Assembly (NCBI GenBank): GCA_020846975.1
Contig: JADLCX010000076.1
Span: 1-64,000 of the forward strand
Length of the DNA: 64,000 nt
Source of the DNA: Phycisphaerales bacterium
Lineage (GTDB): Bacteria > Planctomycetota > Phycisphaerae > Phycisphaerales > UBA1924
Direction of reading: 5' to 3'
In this document: positions 52,536 to 61,991 of the stretch, piece after piece
Layout: every line of letters starts with the position of its first letter
How positions within the stretch are numbered: position 1 is the stretch's first letter
Program-made: the position numbers and the translations under genes
The notes under the pieces: generated by a model
What the model was told of the DNA's origin: nothing
What the model saw: the letters and a program-made list of their open reading frames with translations, nothing else
Databases searched by the model: none

Positions 52536-54032
52536 CTAACAGCCTGTGAAATAGGCGGTCAGGAAGTCGAAGAGGTCTTGCAGGGACGGACCGTCGAGGC
52601 GGTTGAAGTCGGCGCGGGGGTCGCGGACGAGCCAGGAATCGATGAACGCCGGCACATCCTCGGGACGGACCTGGCCGGAGATGTCCCAATCGGCGCGGCA
52701 GGATGTGCCGCGGAACTCGAACGCGCCGAGGTCCATGAGGCTGACGGCGCTGGACTGGAAACGGTCCGGTGTGCCGGGGTCATCCGCAAGGCGAGGGTTC
52801 CCGGCCGCGTCGAGACCGAAGGTCTCGTAGGGCGAGTTGGCGCTATCGATCGCGGGCGAGCCGGGCCGGAGCGCGTAGTTGTTGTCGAGAACCGTGGCGG
52901 GGTCGTTGTCCGTACCGTCGAGATCGACGAACAGCGGGTCGGTGTCGAGGATGTCGGCAGCGGTGACGATCCTGCCGACGATGGCGAGCGCGCGGGCGGG
53001 ATCGGCGAGGAGGCAGGTGGAGAGATCGATGGTGGAGGCCGAAGAGACCTGGCCGAAGAGTCGCTCGGGAGCGGCCTGGTCGGACTGGTTGTTCGAGAAG
53101 ATCGTGCCGACGACGGTCAACCGGGAAGTTCCGATGAGCTCGAACGCCCCGAAGCGGCCACGGTTGTGGGCGATGGTGTTGCTGAGCAGGACCGCGGAGG
53201 CATTGCCGGCGGCAAGAACGGATGCGCTGTTCGTCGAATGGTTTCCGGCGATGAGACTGTTCGCAACCAGCGCGTCTTGGCGGATGTCCACGAGCGGGCC
53301 GGGCGAGCGGTTATCCTCGAGCGTGCACGCGAGCAGGGCAACATCCCAGTTCGAGATGACCGCACCCCGCGCACCAGGATCCGTATCAACAACATGGTTA
53401 CCGATGATCCGGCTGTACACAAACGTCGCACCGCTGAACAGTCCCCATGCAACCGCGCCACTCGAAGCGGCGAAGTTGTCGGTGATGGTGCAGTTGCGGA
53501 AGGCCGTGCCGGTCCCGGCGAGCAGGCACGCGGCTCCACAATCGGCGCTGAGTGCGGCCGGGCCCGCCGCGTGGCCGCCACGGATAGTGAATCCATCAAT
53601 CGAGCAGATATCCTCGGTCGTGATCACATGCCAGCAGTTGTCGGCGCGGTTGCCGAAGTTGGGCGTGTCGTCGCGCGAAACGTCGCCGCTCAGGACCGAC
53701 ACGAAACGTGCAGGGTCGCGCTCGCCGGGATCCATGGCGTTTCGACCCGCGAAACCTCCGATCAGCGTGATGCCGCTGGTCACGAGGAACGAGCTTTGCT
53801 GACCCACAGGGGTGTAGACCCCTTGCGCAATCTTGATGACCGTGTCGGGCTGTCTCCACGCCGCGGCAAGCGCCAGCGCGATATCGAGCCGCGCGATGGC
53901 GGAGTCCCAACTCATTCCCGTTCCGGCCGGAGGCGCATCGTCATCGACGTAGAGCGTCACGCCCTGTCCGTGCACCGAAGCCGCCGTCGCGAGCGCGGCC
54001 GCCAATCCGCCGAAAACCTTTGGGTTGCACAT
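52536..54032 (-). CDS. Secreted beta-helix (right-handed) protein with dockerin-like tail
   Basis: A 498-residue exported protein. The signal peptide VFGGLAAALATAASVHG is followed by YVDDDAPPAGTGMSWDSAI, the start of a parallel beta-helix typical of planctomycete choice-of-anchor or pectate-lyase-like proteins. Repeated helix rungs are seen: FRNCTITDNFAASSGAV, LLACTLEDNRSPG and VLLSNTIAHNRGRFG. The C-terminus holds two dockerin-like repeats (DWDISGQVRPEDVPAFID and DFNRLDGPSLQDLFDFLTAY) and ends exactly at GC. ATG 54032 has AGGA eight bases upstream. Catalytic residues are not visible, and polysaccharide binding is inferred. Confidence 0.8.
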   Translation of the reverse strand: MCNPKVFGGLAAALATAASVHGQGVTLYVDDDAPPAGTGMSWDSAIARLDIALALAAAWRQPDTVIKIAQGVYTPVGQQSSFLVTSGITLIGGFAGRNAMDPGERDPARFVSVLSGDVSRDDTPNFGNRADNCWHVITTEDICSIDGFTIRGGHAAGPAALSADCGAACLLAGTGTAFRNCTITDNFAASSGAVAWGLFSGATFVYSRIIGNHVVDTDPGARGAVISNWDVALLACTLEDNRSPGPLVDIRQDALVANSLIAGNHSTNSASVLAAGNASAVLLSNTIAHNRGRFGAFELIGTSRLTVVGTIFSNNQSDQAAPERLFGQVSSASTIDLSTCLLADPARALAIVGRIVTAADILDTDPLFVDLDGTDNDPATVLDNNYALRPGSPAIDSANSPYETFGLDAAGNPRLADDPGTPDRFQSSAVSLMDLGAFEFRGTSCRADWDISGQVRPEDVPAFIDSWLVRDPRADFNRLDGPSLQDLFDFLTAYFTGC

Positions 54033-54231
54033 CGAGTCGTTCCTGGTGTCGCGCGGAGCACCCGACACTTCCGACGCGCACCATGAGCGCTTGGCCGGCA
54101 GGTCTCGGGCGGCACGATGCACTGCATCGGCCCGCGCGGGCTCATCGCCCCACAGAATGAACAACCCCGCCTGTTCGGGCGGGGCTTGACGAAGGCTCAA
54201 CGATCGTGCATCCAACAAACCTGCTCGGTCG

Positions 54232-57200
54232 TCACACGCACCCGCCGAAGTACGCCGCGAGGAAGTCGAAGATGTCCTGCACGCTGACATCCGACGATCC
54301 GTTGGTGTCGGCGCAGGCATCGGAGGCGAAGTAGCCGGCAAGGAAGTCGAAGATGTCCTGCACGGTGGGCGGCGTGCCGGACTTGTTGTAGTCGCCGCGA
54401 CAGCAGGGCGCGGACGGGCTGTAGGGCGTGCACGCCGAGCCCAGACCCGCGAAGGCGCGGTTCGATCCGCCGCACGCGGCCTGGGTGGTGATCGAGCAGC
54501 TCGATCCGCAGCAGCACGCGCCGGTCGGCTGCGGGCAGGGGTTGGGCGAGCAGGCCGAGGCGGGCCCCTGCGGCGTGCCCGCGCACACCGCGGCGAGCGC
54601 GAGCGTGCAGGAACCATCGGCCGCGCAGCAGGCCTCGGGCTGCGGGCAGGTGTTCGGCGCGCACGATGAACCATCGCCGAGGTAACTCGCGCCGACGGCG
54701 CAATCACCGGGCGCGATCACGGTCGAGATCGAGCACGAGCCATCGGCCGCGCAGCACGCGCCGGGCTGGGCGCAGGTGTTCGGAGCGCAAGCGGTCCCGT
54801 TGCCGAGGTAGGTCGCCCCGCCCGAGCAGTCGCCCGGAGCGACGATCGAGGCGAGCGTGCACGTCCCGTTGGCCGCGCAGCACGCGCCGGGCTGGGCGCA
54901 CGGGTTGGGCGTGCACGAGCCGCCCGGGGTGAAGGTGTCGGCGCACGCGCTCGCCTCGACGAACGAGCACGCGCCCTGCGCGGTGCAGCAGACGCCGGTG
55001 TTGGGAAGGACGGTGAAACTGATCGCCGCGAGCCCGCCGGGCGCGCCGTCGCCGCTGGGGAGGCTCGCGGGCTGGGTCGAGACCGCGACCTCGCCGTCGA
55101 GAGCCAGGGGCACGGCCGCGGCCGACTGGAGCGCGTCGGAAACGATCAGCGAGTAGGCGCCGGGAAGCAGCGCGGAGCCGAAGTCCAGGCTGGCCTCTCG
55201 CAGGCCGGAGTTGTAGTTGAACACGAACGACACGGGGTTGCCGTCGCGCGTGACGGAGAAGTTCGCCGCCGCGGCGGACACATCGTCGCTGAACCGCACG
55301 GTGAGGACCGAGGGGGCCGCCGGCGCGGGCAGCGCCTGCCCGGGCGCGGGCGAGGTCTCGACGATCTTGGGCGGACCGGCCTGGTAGGCCACGAGCGTCT
55401 TTCCATATTCGAGCACCCAGTTCCGCGGGTCGAGGGCGACGGAGGAAACCGTGCCCGGATCGATCGGGAAAAGGAAGTGGCTGACCGAGCCGAAACTGCG
55501 GACCACATGCGTGGTGGTCCCGCCATCGACGGTGACATCCACATCGATCGGCATCGTGAAGTACGGGTAGGGCGCGGGCTGGACCTGCCGGATCATGACC
55601 CGCAGGTAGTCCTGACCGTTGATCGCGACGGGCATCCATCCGTACTCGTACGTCGGCGCGCCGACATCGAACAGCCAGGGGTTGAAGTACCACGACAGGT
55701 CCTGACCCGCGACCGAGTTGAAGACCGCGATGAGATCGGCCGTCGTCGGCGCGCCGCCCTCGTAGGTCATGCGGTAGGTCTGAACGGCGTTGAAGAACGT
55801 CGTGTCGCCGAGGATGCGGCGGAGTTGGTGCAGCACCCACGCGCCCTTGTTGTACGTGATCCCCGCGTTGAAGATCCGGTTCGGATTGTCCACATCCTCG
55901 GCCGGGACGTAGACCGTGCCGTCGGGGTTCGCCGGCCGGCGGCTGTTCATCCACGCCCGCAGCGCGGGCTGGCCTGAGGAGCCGGGCTTGAGCTCGGCCC
56001 ACAGCGCCTCGCCGTAGGTCGCGAACGCCTCGTTGAGCCAGATGTCGGACCAGGTCTTGCACGTGAGCGAATCGCCGAACCACTGGTGCGCCAGTTCGTG
56101 GGCGCTCAGCCAATCGAGGAACGCCCCGCTGCGGCCCTGCCCGGTGAACGTTTGGTGCTCCATCCCGCCGCTGAACTCGAACTGGTAGATGCCGTATTTC
56201 TCGTTGACGAAGGGATACAGGCCGAACTTCGGGCGGAAGACCTGGAGCATCGTCGCCACCTGCAGCCACAGGTCGCGGTTGCCTGCCGTGTCCGAGATCG
56301 GATAGATGTAGAACTCCAGCGGCATCGTGCCCTCGCCGTAGTCGTACACATCCGTGAAGACGTTGTACTCGCTGGTGGAGAACGCGACCAGGTAGGTGCT
56401 GAGCGGGTAGGTCGTCGCCCAGCGATACCGGAGTTTGCCGCCCGGCACCACATCCACGCCCTGCAGAACGCCGTTCGACACGCTCTTGAAGTTGTCCGGC
56501 GCGGTGATGCTCATGTTGAGCGTCGCCTTGTCCGAGTTGTCGCCGGGGAGGAACACGTCGCCGTCCTTGCACGGCCACCACGTCGCCGCGTAGTACGGCT
56601 CGCTCAGCGAGCACACCGCGCCGGGGTTGCCGCTGACGTTGTTCTGCGGCCCGAAGACGACCGACCCAAGCCCGATCCCCTCGACCAGCGTCCCGCTGTA
56701 ATCGACCCGGACGGTGAACACCTCGTTCTGATTGATCGGCCGCAGCAGCGTGAACGTGCGCCCGTAGGAGGGCGGAGTGGAGCCGGAGAACGGCACGGTG
56801 GGCGAGACGGTGTACGAGCCGACCGAGTCGGTCACGGTGCACGCGCTGACCGTGAAGTTCCAACGGAGCCGGAACGTGAACGTCGTGAGGTTGTTCACGT
56901 TGCTGCGGATGGTCATGATGTTCGAGCCCGACAGGCTGGCGTCCGGCGGCGCCACCTCGATGTCGAGCGTGTTGTTGAGCACATCCGTCGGGTCGGTCGA
57001 GCCCGGACCGCGATCACCGAGCCCAGGCCGGGGTCCCCCGTCGGGCGCGAGCCCGCCCGCCCAGCGATCCATATACACCCGCTGCTTGGCGCATCCGATC
57101 GGCTCCTCCATGATCATCGGGAGCATGTCCATTTCCGCGGCCTGCTTCCAGCCGCGCATCTCGGCGAGCAGGGCGCGACGCTCCGGTTGACGGCCGACCT

Positions 57201-57279
57201 CGGACTGTCCGACCGCGGACGGACCCCAGGAAACTCCAGCCAGAACGACGGCCAGCGCCGCCGGAAAGTTCTTGATCAT
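54232..57279 (-). CDS. Secreted M1 family zinc aminopeptidase with Cys-rich modules and dockerin-like tail
   Basis: A 1015-residue exported metallopeptidase. After the signal peptide (ALAVVLAGVSWGPSAVG) comes the M1 N-terminal beta domain. The catalytic domain has the exopeptidase motif GGMEHQT and the zinc site HELAH (His394, Glu395, His398) with Glu417 in WLNEAFATYGE. It should remove N-terminal amino acids from peptides outside the cell. A beta domain (near 660-770) precedes five Cys-rich modules (CCAADGSCxx...CxPNxC). Two dockerin-like repeats end at GGCV. ATG 57279 has a near-perfect AAGGAGGTGAT ribosome-binding site, so it is probably strongly translated. Confidence 0.92.
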   Translation of the reverse strand: MIKNFPAALAVVLAGVSWGPSAVGQSEVGRQPERRALLAEMRGWKQAAEMDMLPMIMEEPIGCAKQRVYMDRWAGGLAPDGGPRPGLGDRGPGSTDPTDVLNNTLDIEVAPPDASLSGSNIMTIRSNVNNLTTFTFRLRWNFTVSACTVTDSVGSYTVSPTVPFSGSTPPSYGRTFTLLRPINQNEVFTVRVDYSGTLVEGIGLGSVVFGPQNNVSGNPGAVCSLSEPYYAATWWPCKDGDVFLPGDNSDKATLNMSITAPDNFKSVSNGVLQGVDVVPGGKLRYRWATTYPLSTYLVAFSTSEYNVFTDVYDYGEGTMPLEFYIYPISDTAGNRDLWLQVATMLQVFRPKFGLYPFVNEKYGIYQFEFSGGMEHQTFTGQGRSGAFLDWLSAHELAHQWFGDSLTCKTWSDIWLNEAFATYGEALWAELKPGSSGQPALRAWMNSRRPANPDGTVYVPAEDVDNPNRIFNAGITYNKGAWVLHQLRRILGDTTFFNAVQTYRMTYEGGAPTTADLIAVFNSVAGQDLSWYFNPWLFDVGAPTYEYGWMPVAINGQDYLRVMIRQVQPAPYPYFTMPIDVDVTVDGGTTTHVVRSFGSVSHFLFPIDPGTVSSVALDPRNWVLEYGKTLVAYQAGPPKIVETSPAPGQALPAPAAPSVLTVRFSDDVSAAAANFSVTRDGNPVSFVFNYNSGLREASLDFGSALLPGAYSLIVSDALQSAAAVPLALDGEVAVSTQPASLPSGDGAPGGLAAISFTVLPNTGVCCTAQGACSFVEASACADTFTPGGSCTPNPCAQPGACCAANGTCTLASIVAPGDCSGGATYLGNGTACAPNTCAQPGACCAADGSCSISTVIAPGDCAVGASYLGDGSSCAPNTCPQPEACCAADGSCTLALAAVCAGTPQGPASACSPNPCPQPTGACCCGSSCSITTQAACGGSNRAFAGLGSACTPYSPSAPCCRGDYNKSGTPPTVQDIFDFLAGYFASDACADTNGSSDVSVQDIFDFLAAYFGGCV

Positions 57280-57571
57280 CGATCACCTCCTTGATCGTGG
57301 CGCCTCGATGCGGCGCGGCCCGCGCCCCCGAAGCCCTGCGGCGAGGCGTGGCGAAACGGACATGCCGCCGGATAACCGGCGGGGAATACGAGACCGACGG
57401 CCAGACGGATCGACCAAACCTCGGCGGACCATCCAGAGCGGAGGCCCGCGAACCAAACCACGACCTCACATCCGCAGCCTGGCGGTCAATGGTTCCCCAA
57501 GTATGCCTCGGACTTCGCCCTGCCGCAAGGTTTTCGATAGGGTCCGGCCGTGGGATCGGCGATGCGTGCGA

Positions 57572-59014
57572 TCAGGCTTGCCGTCCCATGGCGCGGAGGA
57601 TCGAGGGCAGATCGTCGGCCACTCGGATCGGCCGGTTGGCGAGCGAGGGGCTCGCGCCCCGCGCGCCGGCGGCCTTGCCCATGTGGTACCCCACCGTCGC
57701 ATCGGGGTCCTTGAGTTGGTGGCCGGTCAGAACGCAGACAACCCGCTCGTTCGGACCGATCACGCCCTCCCGCAGAAGCCCGTGCGCGCCCGCGAGCGAG
57801 GCGGCCGACGCGGGTTCGCACCCGAAGCCGTGGCGGCCGATCATCGCCTTGTACTCAAGGATCGTCGCGTCATCGACGCTCCGCACCACGCCGTTCATCG
57901 CGTGCAGAGCGCGCAGCGCCTTGGGCAGGTTGACCGGGCGGTTGATCTCGATCGCGCTGGCGATGGTGTGCGCGCGGCCGGCGGGCCCCGCCTCATCCAT
58001 CCGCTTCCATTCCGCGGCGACGATCGACTCGTCGAACGTCCCGCCGAGTTCGTCGGGATGCGATGACGGGCTCCACCGCAGTCCGAGCTCGTTGACAAGC
58101 CGGTCGAGCGTGCGCGCGCCGCGGGCGTTGATCACCGCCAGGCGCGGGATGCGGTCGATCAGGCCGAGCTGGCGCAGTTCGACGAACGCCTTGGCGAACG
58201 CCGAGCAGTTGCCGAGGTTGCCGCCGGGCACAACGATCCAGTCGGGAACCGCGCCCCCGAGGTCGCGGAGCACGCGGCACATGATCGTCTTCTGCCCCTC
58301 CAGCCGGAACGGGTTGACGGAGTTGAGCAGGTAGACGCCCGAGGCGGGATCGTCGGCGATCGCCCGAACCCGGGCGAGGCACGCGTCAAAGTCCCCGGCG
58401 ATCTGGAGCGTCGTCGCCCCGTAATCAAGGGCCTGCGACAACTTGCCCAGCGCGATCTTGCCGTCGCCGATGAACACGTACGCCCGAACCCCCGCACGCG
58501 CGGCGTACATCGCCAGCGACGCGCTGGTGTTGCCCGTCGAGGCGCACACCACCGCCCGCGCGCCCGCCATCCGGGCGTGGGTGAAGCCCGCGGTCATGCC
58601 GTTGTCCTTGAACGAGCCGCTCGGGTTCATCCCCTCGTACTGCAGGAACAGGTCGTGGCCGAAACCCAGGGCCGCGCCGAGATCATCGGCCTTCTGGAGG
58701 ATCGTCCGACCCTCGCCCACGGAAACGATGTCGTCCGGCGATCGGTAGAACGGCAGCAACTCCCCGAACCGCCAGACCCCCGAGAACCCCGAAGCGGTCC
58801 GCGAACCGGCGAACGCGCCGAACTCCCGCGGGGCACGCGCCGACGGGTGGCTCCGGTCGTACACCACATCGAGCAGCGACTCGCGCCCGCCGGCGGCGCA
58901 CGTCGGGCAGGCGGTCAGCACGAGATCGATGGCGAACTCGGCACGGCACGGCCCGTGCACGCAACGCTGGAACGCGTGTGGATTCGCCGCGGCGGTTGAC
59001 GGGGAGGCCGGCAT
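57572..59014 (-). CDS. thrC: Threonine synthase
   Basis: A PLP enzyme of 480 residues that converts O-phosphohomoserine to threonine. An N-terminal zinc-ribbon-like part (Cys18, Cys23, Cys36, Cys39) is followed by the fold II core. Lys136 in [12 protein letters not shown] is the Schiff-base lysine, then [18 protein letters not shown] and [15 protein letters not shown] bind substrate and the PLP phosphate. The C-terminal region [18 protein letters not shown] is typical. ATG 59014 has TAGCAT six bases upstream and no Shine-Dalgarno. It is convergent with no gene and diverges from the membrane protein at 59054. Confidence 0.95.
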   Translation of the reverse strand: MPASPSTAAANPHAFQRCVHGPCRAEFAIDLVLTACPTCAAGGRESLLDVVYDRSHPSARAPREFGAFAGSRTASGFSGVWRFGELLPFYRSPDDIVSVGEGRTILQKADDLGAALGFGHDLFLQYEGMNPSGSFKDNGMTAGFTHARMAGARAVVCASTGNTSASLAMYAARAGVRAYVFIGDGKIALGKLSQALDYGATTLQIAGDFDACLARVRAIADDPASGVYLLNSVNPFRLEGQKTIMCRVLRDLGGAVPDWIVVPGGNLGNCSAFAKAFVELRQLGLIDRIPRLAVINARGARTLDRLVNELGLRWSPSSHPDELGGTFDESIVAAEWKRMDEAGPAGRAHTIASAIEINRPVNLPKALRALHAMNGVVRSVDDATILEYKAMIGRHGFGCEPASAASLAGAHGLLREGVIGPNERVVCVLTGHQLKDPDATVGYHMGKAAGARGASPSLANRPIRVADDLPSILRAMGRQA

Positions 59015-59020
59015 GAGGGG

Positions 59021-59026
59021 ATGCTA
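59021..59026 (-). promoter_or_regulatory. -10-like TAGCAT directly upstream of thrC
   Basis: On the - strand TAGCAT ends about six bases before the thrC ATG, without a Shine-Dalgarno. It overlaps the start region of the divergent gene. Confidence 0.4.
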
Positions 59027-59053
59027 TCGTGCGCGGGGCCGCGCCGCGAGATC

Positions 59054-59977
59054 ATGAGCACCGCCGACACGCACTCCACGCCGCAGAGCCGACGCGACCA
59101 GCGGATCGTCGATTGGTTCTCCAAGTCCAGACTCCTCGCAACCTTCTGGCTCGCGCAGGCGCTTGTGCTCTACACCGGCGGCGCGGCCTGGCAGGTCCTG
59201 GCCGAGACCGCCGATCCGCGCGGCCACGAGTTCGGAACCCTGAGCCCGGTGCGGATGGGCCGGATGCTGACCCGGCCCGAGTACGTCCTCGGATGCACGC
59301 TCGCGATCGGCATTCTCATGTTGATGCAGTGGCTGCTCCTCGCGCCTGTGCGCAAGCCCCGGGCGAGGCACGAGCACGGACGCCCGCTCTGGCTGAGCAT
59401 GACCGCCGCGGGCGCGGGGGTCGCCGCTCTGGCCGCCGCGCTGTTGTACGCCGCCATCGAGGGAGCCAAGCGGGCGGGCCTGGGCCCGCCGGAACTCCCA
59501 CCCGAGATCGGCGCTTCGTGGGTTCCGCTCGCGGCGTGGTGCCTGGTGTGCTGGGCCATCGCGACCCCGCTGCTGGTCGCGTTCTGCCGCAAGCGCCTTC
59601 GTCAGGGCTCGCGCTGGGAGGAAGTGCTCGGCGTCGTCTCGGCGCGCCTGTTCATGGGCACCATCATCGAGGTCGCGGCGATCATGCCGCTGGATGTTCT
59701 GGTGCGCCGCCGCGAGAACTGCTACTGCTGGGCGGGCACGTTCATCGCGCTCACGGCCTGCGGAGCGCTCGGGCTCGCGCTGGTCGGGCCGGTGATCCTG
59801 CTGCCCGCCCTGGCGCGCCGCCGCAAACGCTGGTACGGCGGCCACTGCGACTGCTGCGGCTACGACATGACCGGGCTGTTGTCGCGGAGCGGGATCGATC
59901 GGTGCCCGGAGTGCGGGGCGGGTTGGAAGTCTGAGCGAACCGAGCCCGCGGCGACGGAGGGCGCGGCGGGCCTGTAG
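59054..59977 (+). CDS. Polytopic membrane protein with C-terminal zinc ribbon
   Basis: A 307-residue protein with five or six hydrophobic segments (first at LLATFWLAQALVLYTGGAA, others near 75-95, 110-135, 150-175 and 220-260). After ARRRKRWYGG a cytoplasmic zinc ribbon CDCCGYDMTGL...CPECG ends the protein. The ribbon matches the other three zinc-ribbon membrane proteins of this window (YDM/LxGL...CPECG), but the membrane part is not the same. ATG 59054 is preferred; ATG 59021 overlaps the thrC promoter region. The function is unknown. Confidence 0.7.
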   Translation: MSTADTHSTPQSRRDQRIVDWFSKSRLLATFWLAQALVLYTGGAAWQVLAETADPRGHEFGTLSPVRMGRMLTRPEYVLGCTLAIGILMLMQWLLLAPVRKPRARHEHGRPLWLSMTAAGAGVAALAAALLYAAIEGAKRAGLGPPELPPEIGASWVPLAAWCLVCWAIATPLLVAFCRKRLRQGSRWEEVLGVVSARLFMGTIIEVAAIMPLDVLVRRRENCYCWAGTFIALTACGALGLALVGPVILLPALARRRKRWYGGHCDCCGYDMTGLLSRSGIDRCPECGAGWKSERTEPAATEGAAGL

Positions 59978-60018
59978 GCGAACCCACGGTCGCCGGCTTC
60001 ATGGAGGCTCGTGGAGCA

Positions 60019-61896
60019 TCATGGACACCCCGCGAAGTACGCCGCGAGGAAGTCGAAGATGTCCTGCACGCTGACAACCCCCGAGTTGTTGAAGTCTGCC
60101 GGGCAGACCTCACCGACGAGCACGACCGCGAAGCCGTCGACGAACTGGGCCGTCGAATCGGTCGCGCGGATGCCGAAACTGGTGTAGCCCGTAAAGCCCG
60201 CCGCGGGTGTGAAGACAAACGCCTCGCCGAGCATCGCGGCCGTGCCGTGCGCGGGCGGCGGCGGAGTGGTGATCGAGAACGTGAAGGTCTCGCCGGGGTC
60301 GGCATCCGAGGCGATGGCCATGGTCGGGAACGACTTGCTCGAGCCCGGGCAGACCAGGCGTGCATGAACCGCGACCGGCCCGTTCCCGCTCGCGAACGGC
60401 CCCAGCGTGACGCCGATGCCCGCGCCGATGGCGCTGAAGCCGTTGGTCCCGGGGTTGCCCAGGCTCGGTCCACCGGGCCCACCCGGTCCGGCGATGCGCG
60501 ACCCGCCGGTGATGGTTCCGAAGGTCACCACCTGCGCGTACGAGGCGCCCCCCCCACCGCCGCCTCCATGACCGCCGCGCCCGCCCGCAGCGCCCGCGCC
60601 TCCGACACCCCCATGCCCGGAATCGTCCATGCCCGACCCACGGGGGCCGCCGGCCGCACCGGGGCCGCCCATGCCGCCATCGCCGCCGCGCCCGCCCGCG
60701 CCGCCCGCGGCGGACTGGCACAGAGTGTCGACGCCCGTGATGTTCACCGTGCTGTCCTCGGCGTAGACCGCGATGGAGTTGCCGCCGCCGGCGCCGCCGC
60801 TTCCCGGCGAACCCCCACCCCCACCGCCCCCGCCCCCGCCCCCCCCACCGCCGCGATCCGGGTTGCACGGGAAGGACCCGCTTCCGCCCCCACCACCGCC
60901 GCCGCCGCCACCGCCGCCGCCGGACGTTCCCGGCAGACCGGGACCGCCATCGGCGCCGAAGCCCAAGCCGCCGAGCCCGTTGCCGCCCGCAGCGCCCGGC
61001 CCGCCCGACCCACCCGTGCCGCCGGCGTTGCTCTGCGTCAAACAGTTCCCGGAGGATGTGCCCGGGCTGCCGGGGCCGCCCGGTGTCCCGCCCGGGCCGG
61101 ACGGAGCCGCGCTGCCCGAGAAACCGTTGCCGTTGTCAAACCCGCCGGGGCCGCCGCTGCCGCCTGGTCGTCCGCCGGACGAGGAACCGGGAGCGCCGCC
61201 GCCGCCGCCGCTGGAGCCGTTGGAGGTGCCGTTCTGGCCGGGGCCGCCGATACCACCGGGAGGGCCGGCCGCGCCGTTGGAGCCGTCGGCGCCGGACGCG
61301 CCTGTGGACGCGATCAGGCGCGATCGGTTGATCGTGATGGGATGGGCGCTGTCGTGGAAATAGAGCGCAAGGGAATCCTTGGAAGCTGCGGTTCCCGCCG
61401 CGGCGCGGATCTCCAGCGTGTCGATAGTCACAGGCGCGGTGAGGCCGAAGCCTACCGCGGCGACCTGTGGGCCGAGGACGACCGGGTGCGTGCCCGGTCT
61501 CGTCCAGCCCGCGCCGGCGTTGTAGCCGCCGTAAATGTCGATCCCGCCGGCGAGGATGATCTGCTCGTTGTAGTTGCCCGTGGCGACGTAGACATCGCGC
61601 GGGGGCGAGTAGAGCTGGGCCGCGAGGATCGCCGCGCCGATCGTGCGCATCGGGAGCGCGATCGTGCCGGGGTTGGAGTCGAGCCCCGTGGTGGCCACGA
61701 AGATCGGCCCGCACCGCATCCCGTCGATCCCGTCGCCGTTGGTGTCGGTAGCGGCGTTGTCCGGCACATCGACCGCGGCGGGCGGCCGGTTGAGGTCACA
61801 GGGCTGCGCGATCGCCACCCCCCCCAAACCTCCAACCCCCGCACCGAACGCCAGGCCACACACGAGAATCAGCCGCGCCGTGTTGGTCCTACGCAT
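60019..61896 (-). CDS. Secreted Gly-rich (collagen-like) protein with dockerin-like tail
   Basis: A 625-residue exported protein. The signal peptide ILVCGLAFGAGVGGLGGVAIA leads to a beta-helix-like region (PGTIALPMRTIGAAILAAQ, DVYVATGNYNEQIIL). The centre (about 200-480) is a long Gly-rich stretch with GGxGGxGG and PGGxGGPG runs and only a few Cys. The C-terminal part has a cadherin-like/Ig-like domain (FTPAAGFTGYTSFGIRATDS), then one dockerin-like repeat ending AGCP. ATG 61896 has GGGAG eight bases upstream. The Gly-rich part is encoded by GGC/GGG codons and may be an extended stalk or matrix segment. No enzyme motif is seen. Confidence 0.8.
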   Translation of the reverse strand: MRRTNTARLILVCGLAFGAGVGGLGGVAIAQPCDLNRPPAAVDVPDNAATDTNGDGIDGMRCGPIFVATTGLDSNPGTIALPMRTIGAAILAAQLYSPPRDVYVATGNYNEQIILAGGIDIYGGYNAGAGWTRPGTHPVVLGPQVAAVGFGLTAPVTIDTLEIRAAAGTAASKDSLALYFHDSAHPITINRSRLIASTGASGADGSNGAAGPPGGIGGPGQNGTSNGSSGGGGGAPGSSSGGRPGGSGGPGGFDNGNGFSGSAAPSGPGGTPGGPGSPGTSSGNCLTQSNAGGTGGSGGPGAAGGNGLGGLGFGADGGPGLPGTSGGGGGGGGGGGGGSGSFPCNPDRGGGGGGGGGGGGGGSPGSGGAGGGNSIAVYAEDSTVNITGVDTLCQSAAGGAGGRGGDGGMGGPGAAGGPRGSGMDDSGHGGVGGAGAAGGRGGHGGGGGGGASYAQVVTFGTITGGSRIAGPGGPGGPSLGNPGTNGFSAIGAGIGVTLGPFASGNGPVAVHARLVCPGSSKSFPTMAIASDADPGETFTFSITTPPPPAHGTAAMLGEAFVFTPAAGFTGYTSFGIRATDSTAQFVDGFAVVLVGEVCPADFNNSGVVSVQDIFDFLAAYFAGCP

Positions 61897-61991
61897 GGGA
61901 TTCGCTCCCTTTTCGAGACCGAGGCCCCCCGCCAACCTCTCCAACCCCGGCCTTCCGTTCGGCTCTTCATTCTTCATACCACGAGTCTCGT

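Noticed and set aside
49573..52539. A 988-codon open frame on the + strand opposite the Ser/Thr kinase
   Set aside because: It is the reverse shadow of the kinase in a GC-rich gene. It is Arg/Ala/Gly-rich without any domain, while the - strand carries all kinase motifs.
57365..57382. Hairpin CCGCCGG-ATAA-CCGGCGG between thrC and the aminopeptidase
   Set aside because: It is tight and perfect but has no T-tract on either side. It lies upstream of the - strand aminopeptidase start, so I do not call it a terminator.
60700..61300. Repetitive GC stretch that could be mistaken for a CRISPR array or tandem repeat array
   Set aside because: The repeats are irregular GGC/GGG codons of a Gly-rich protein, without constant repeat and spacer lengths.
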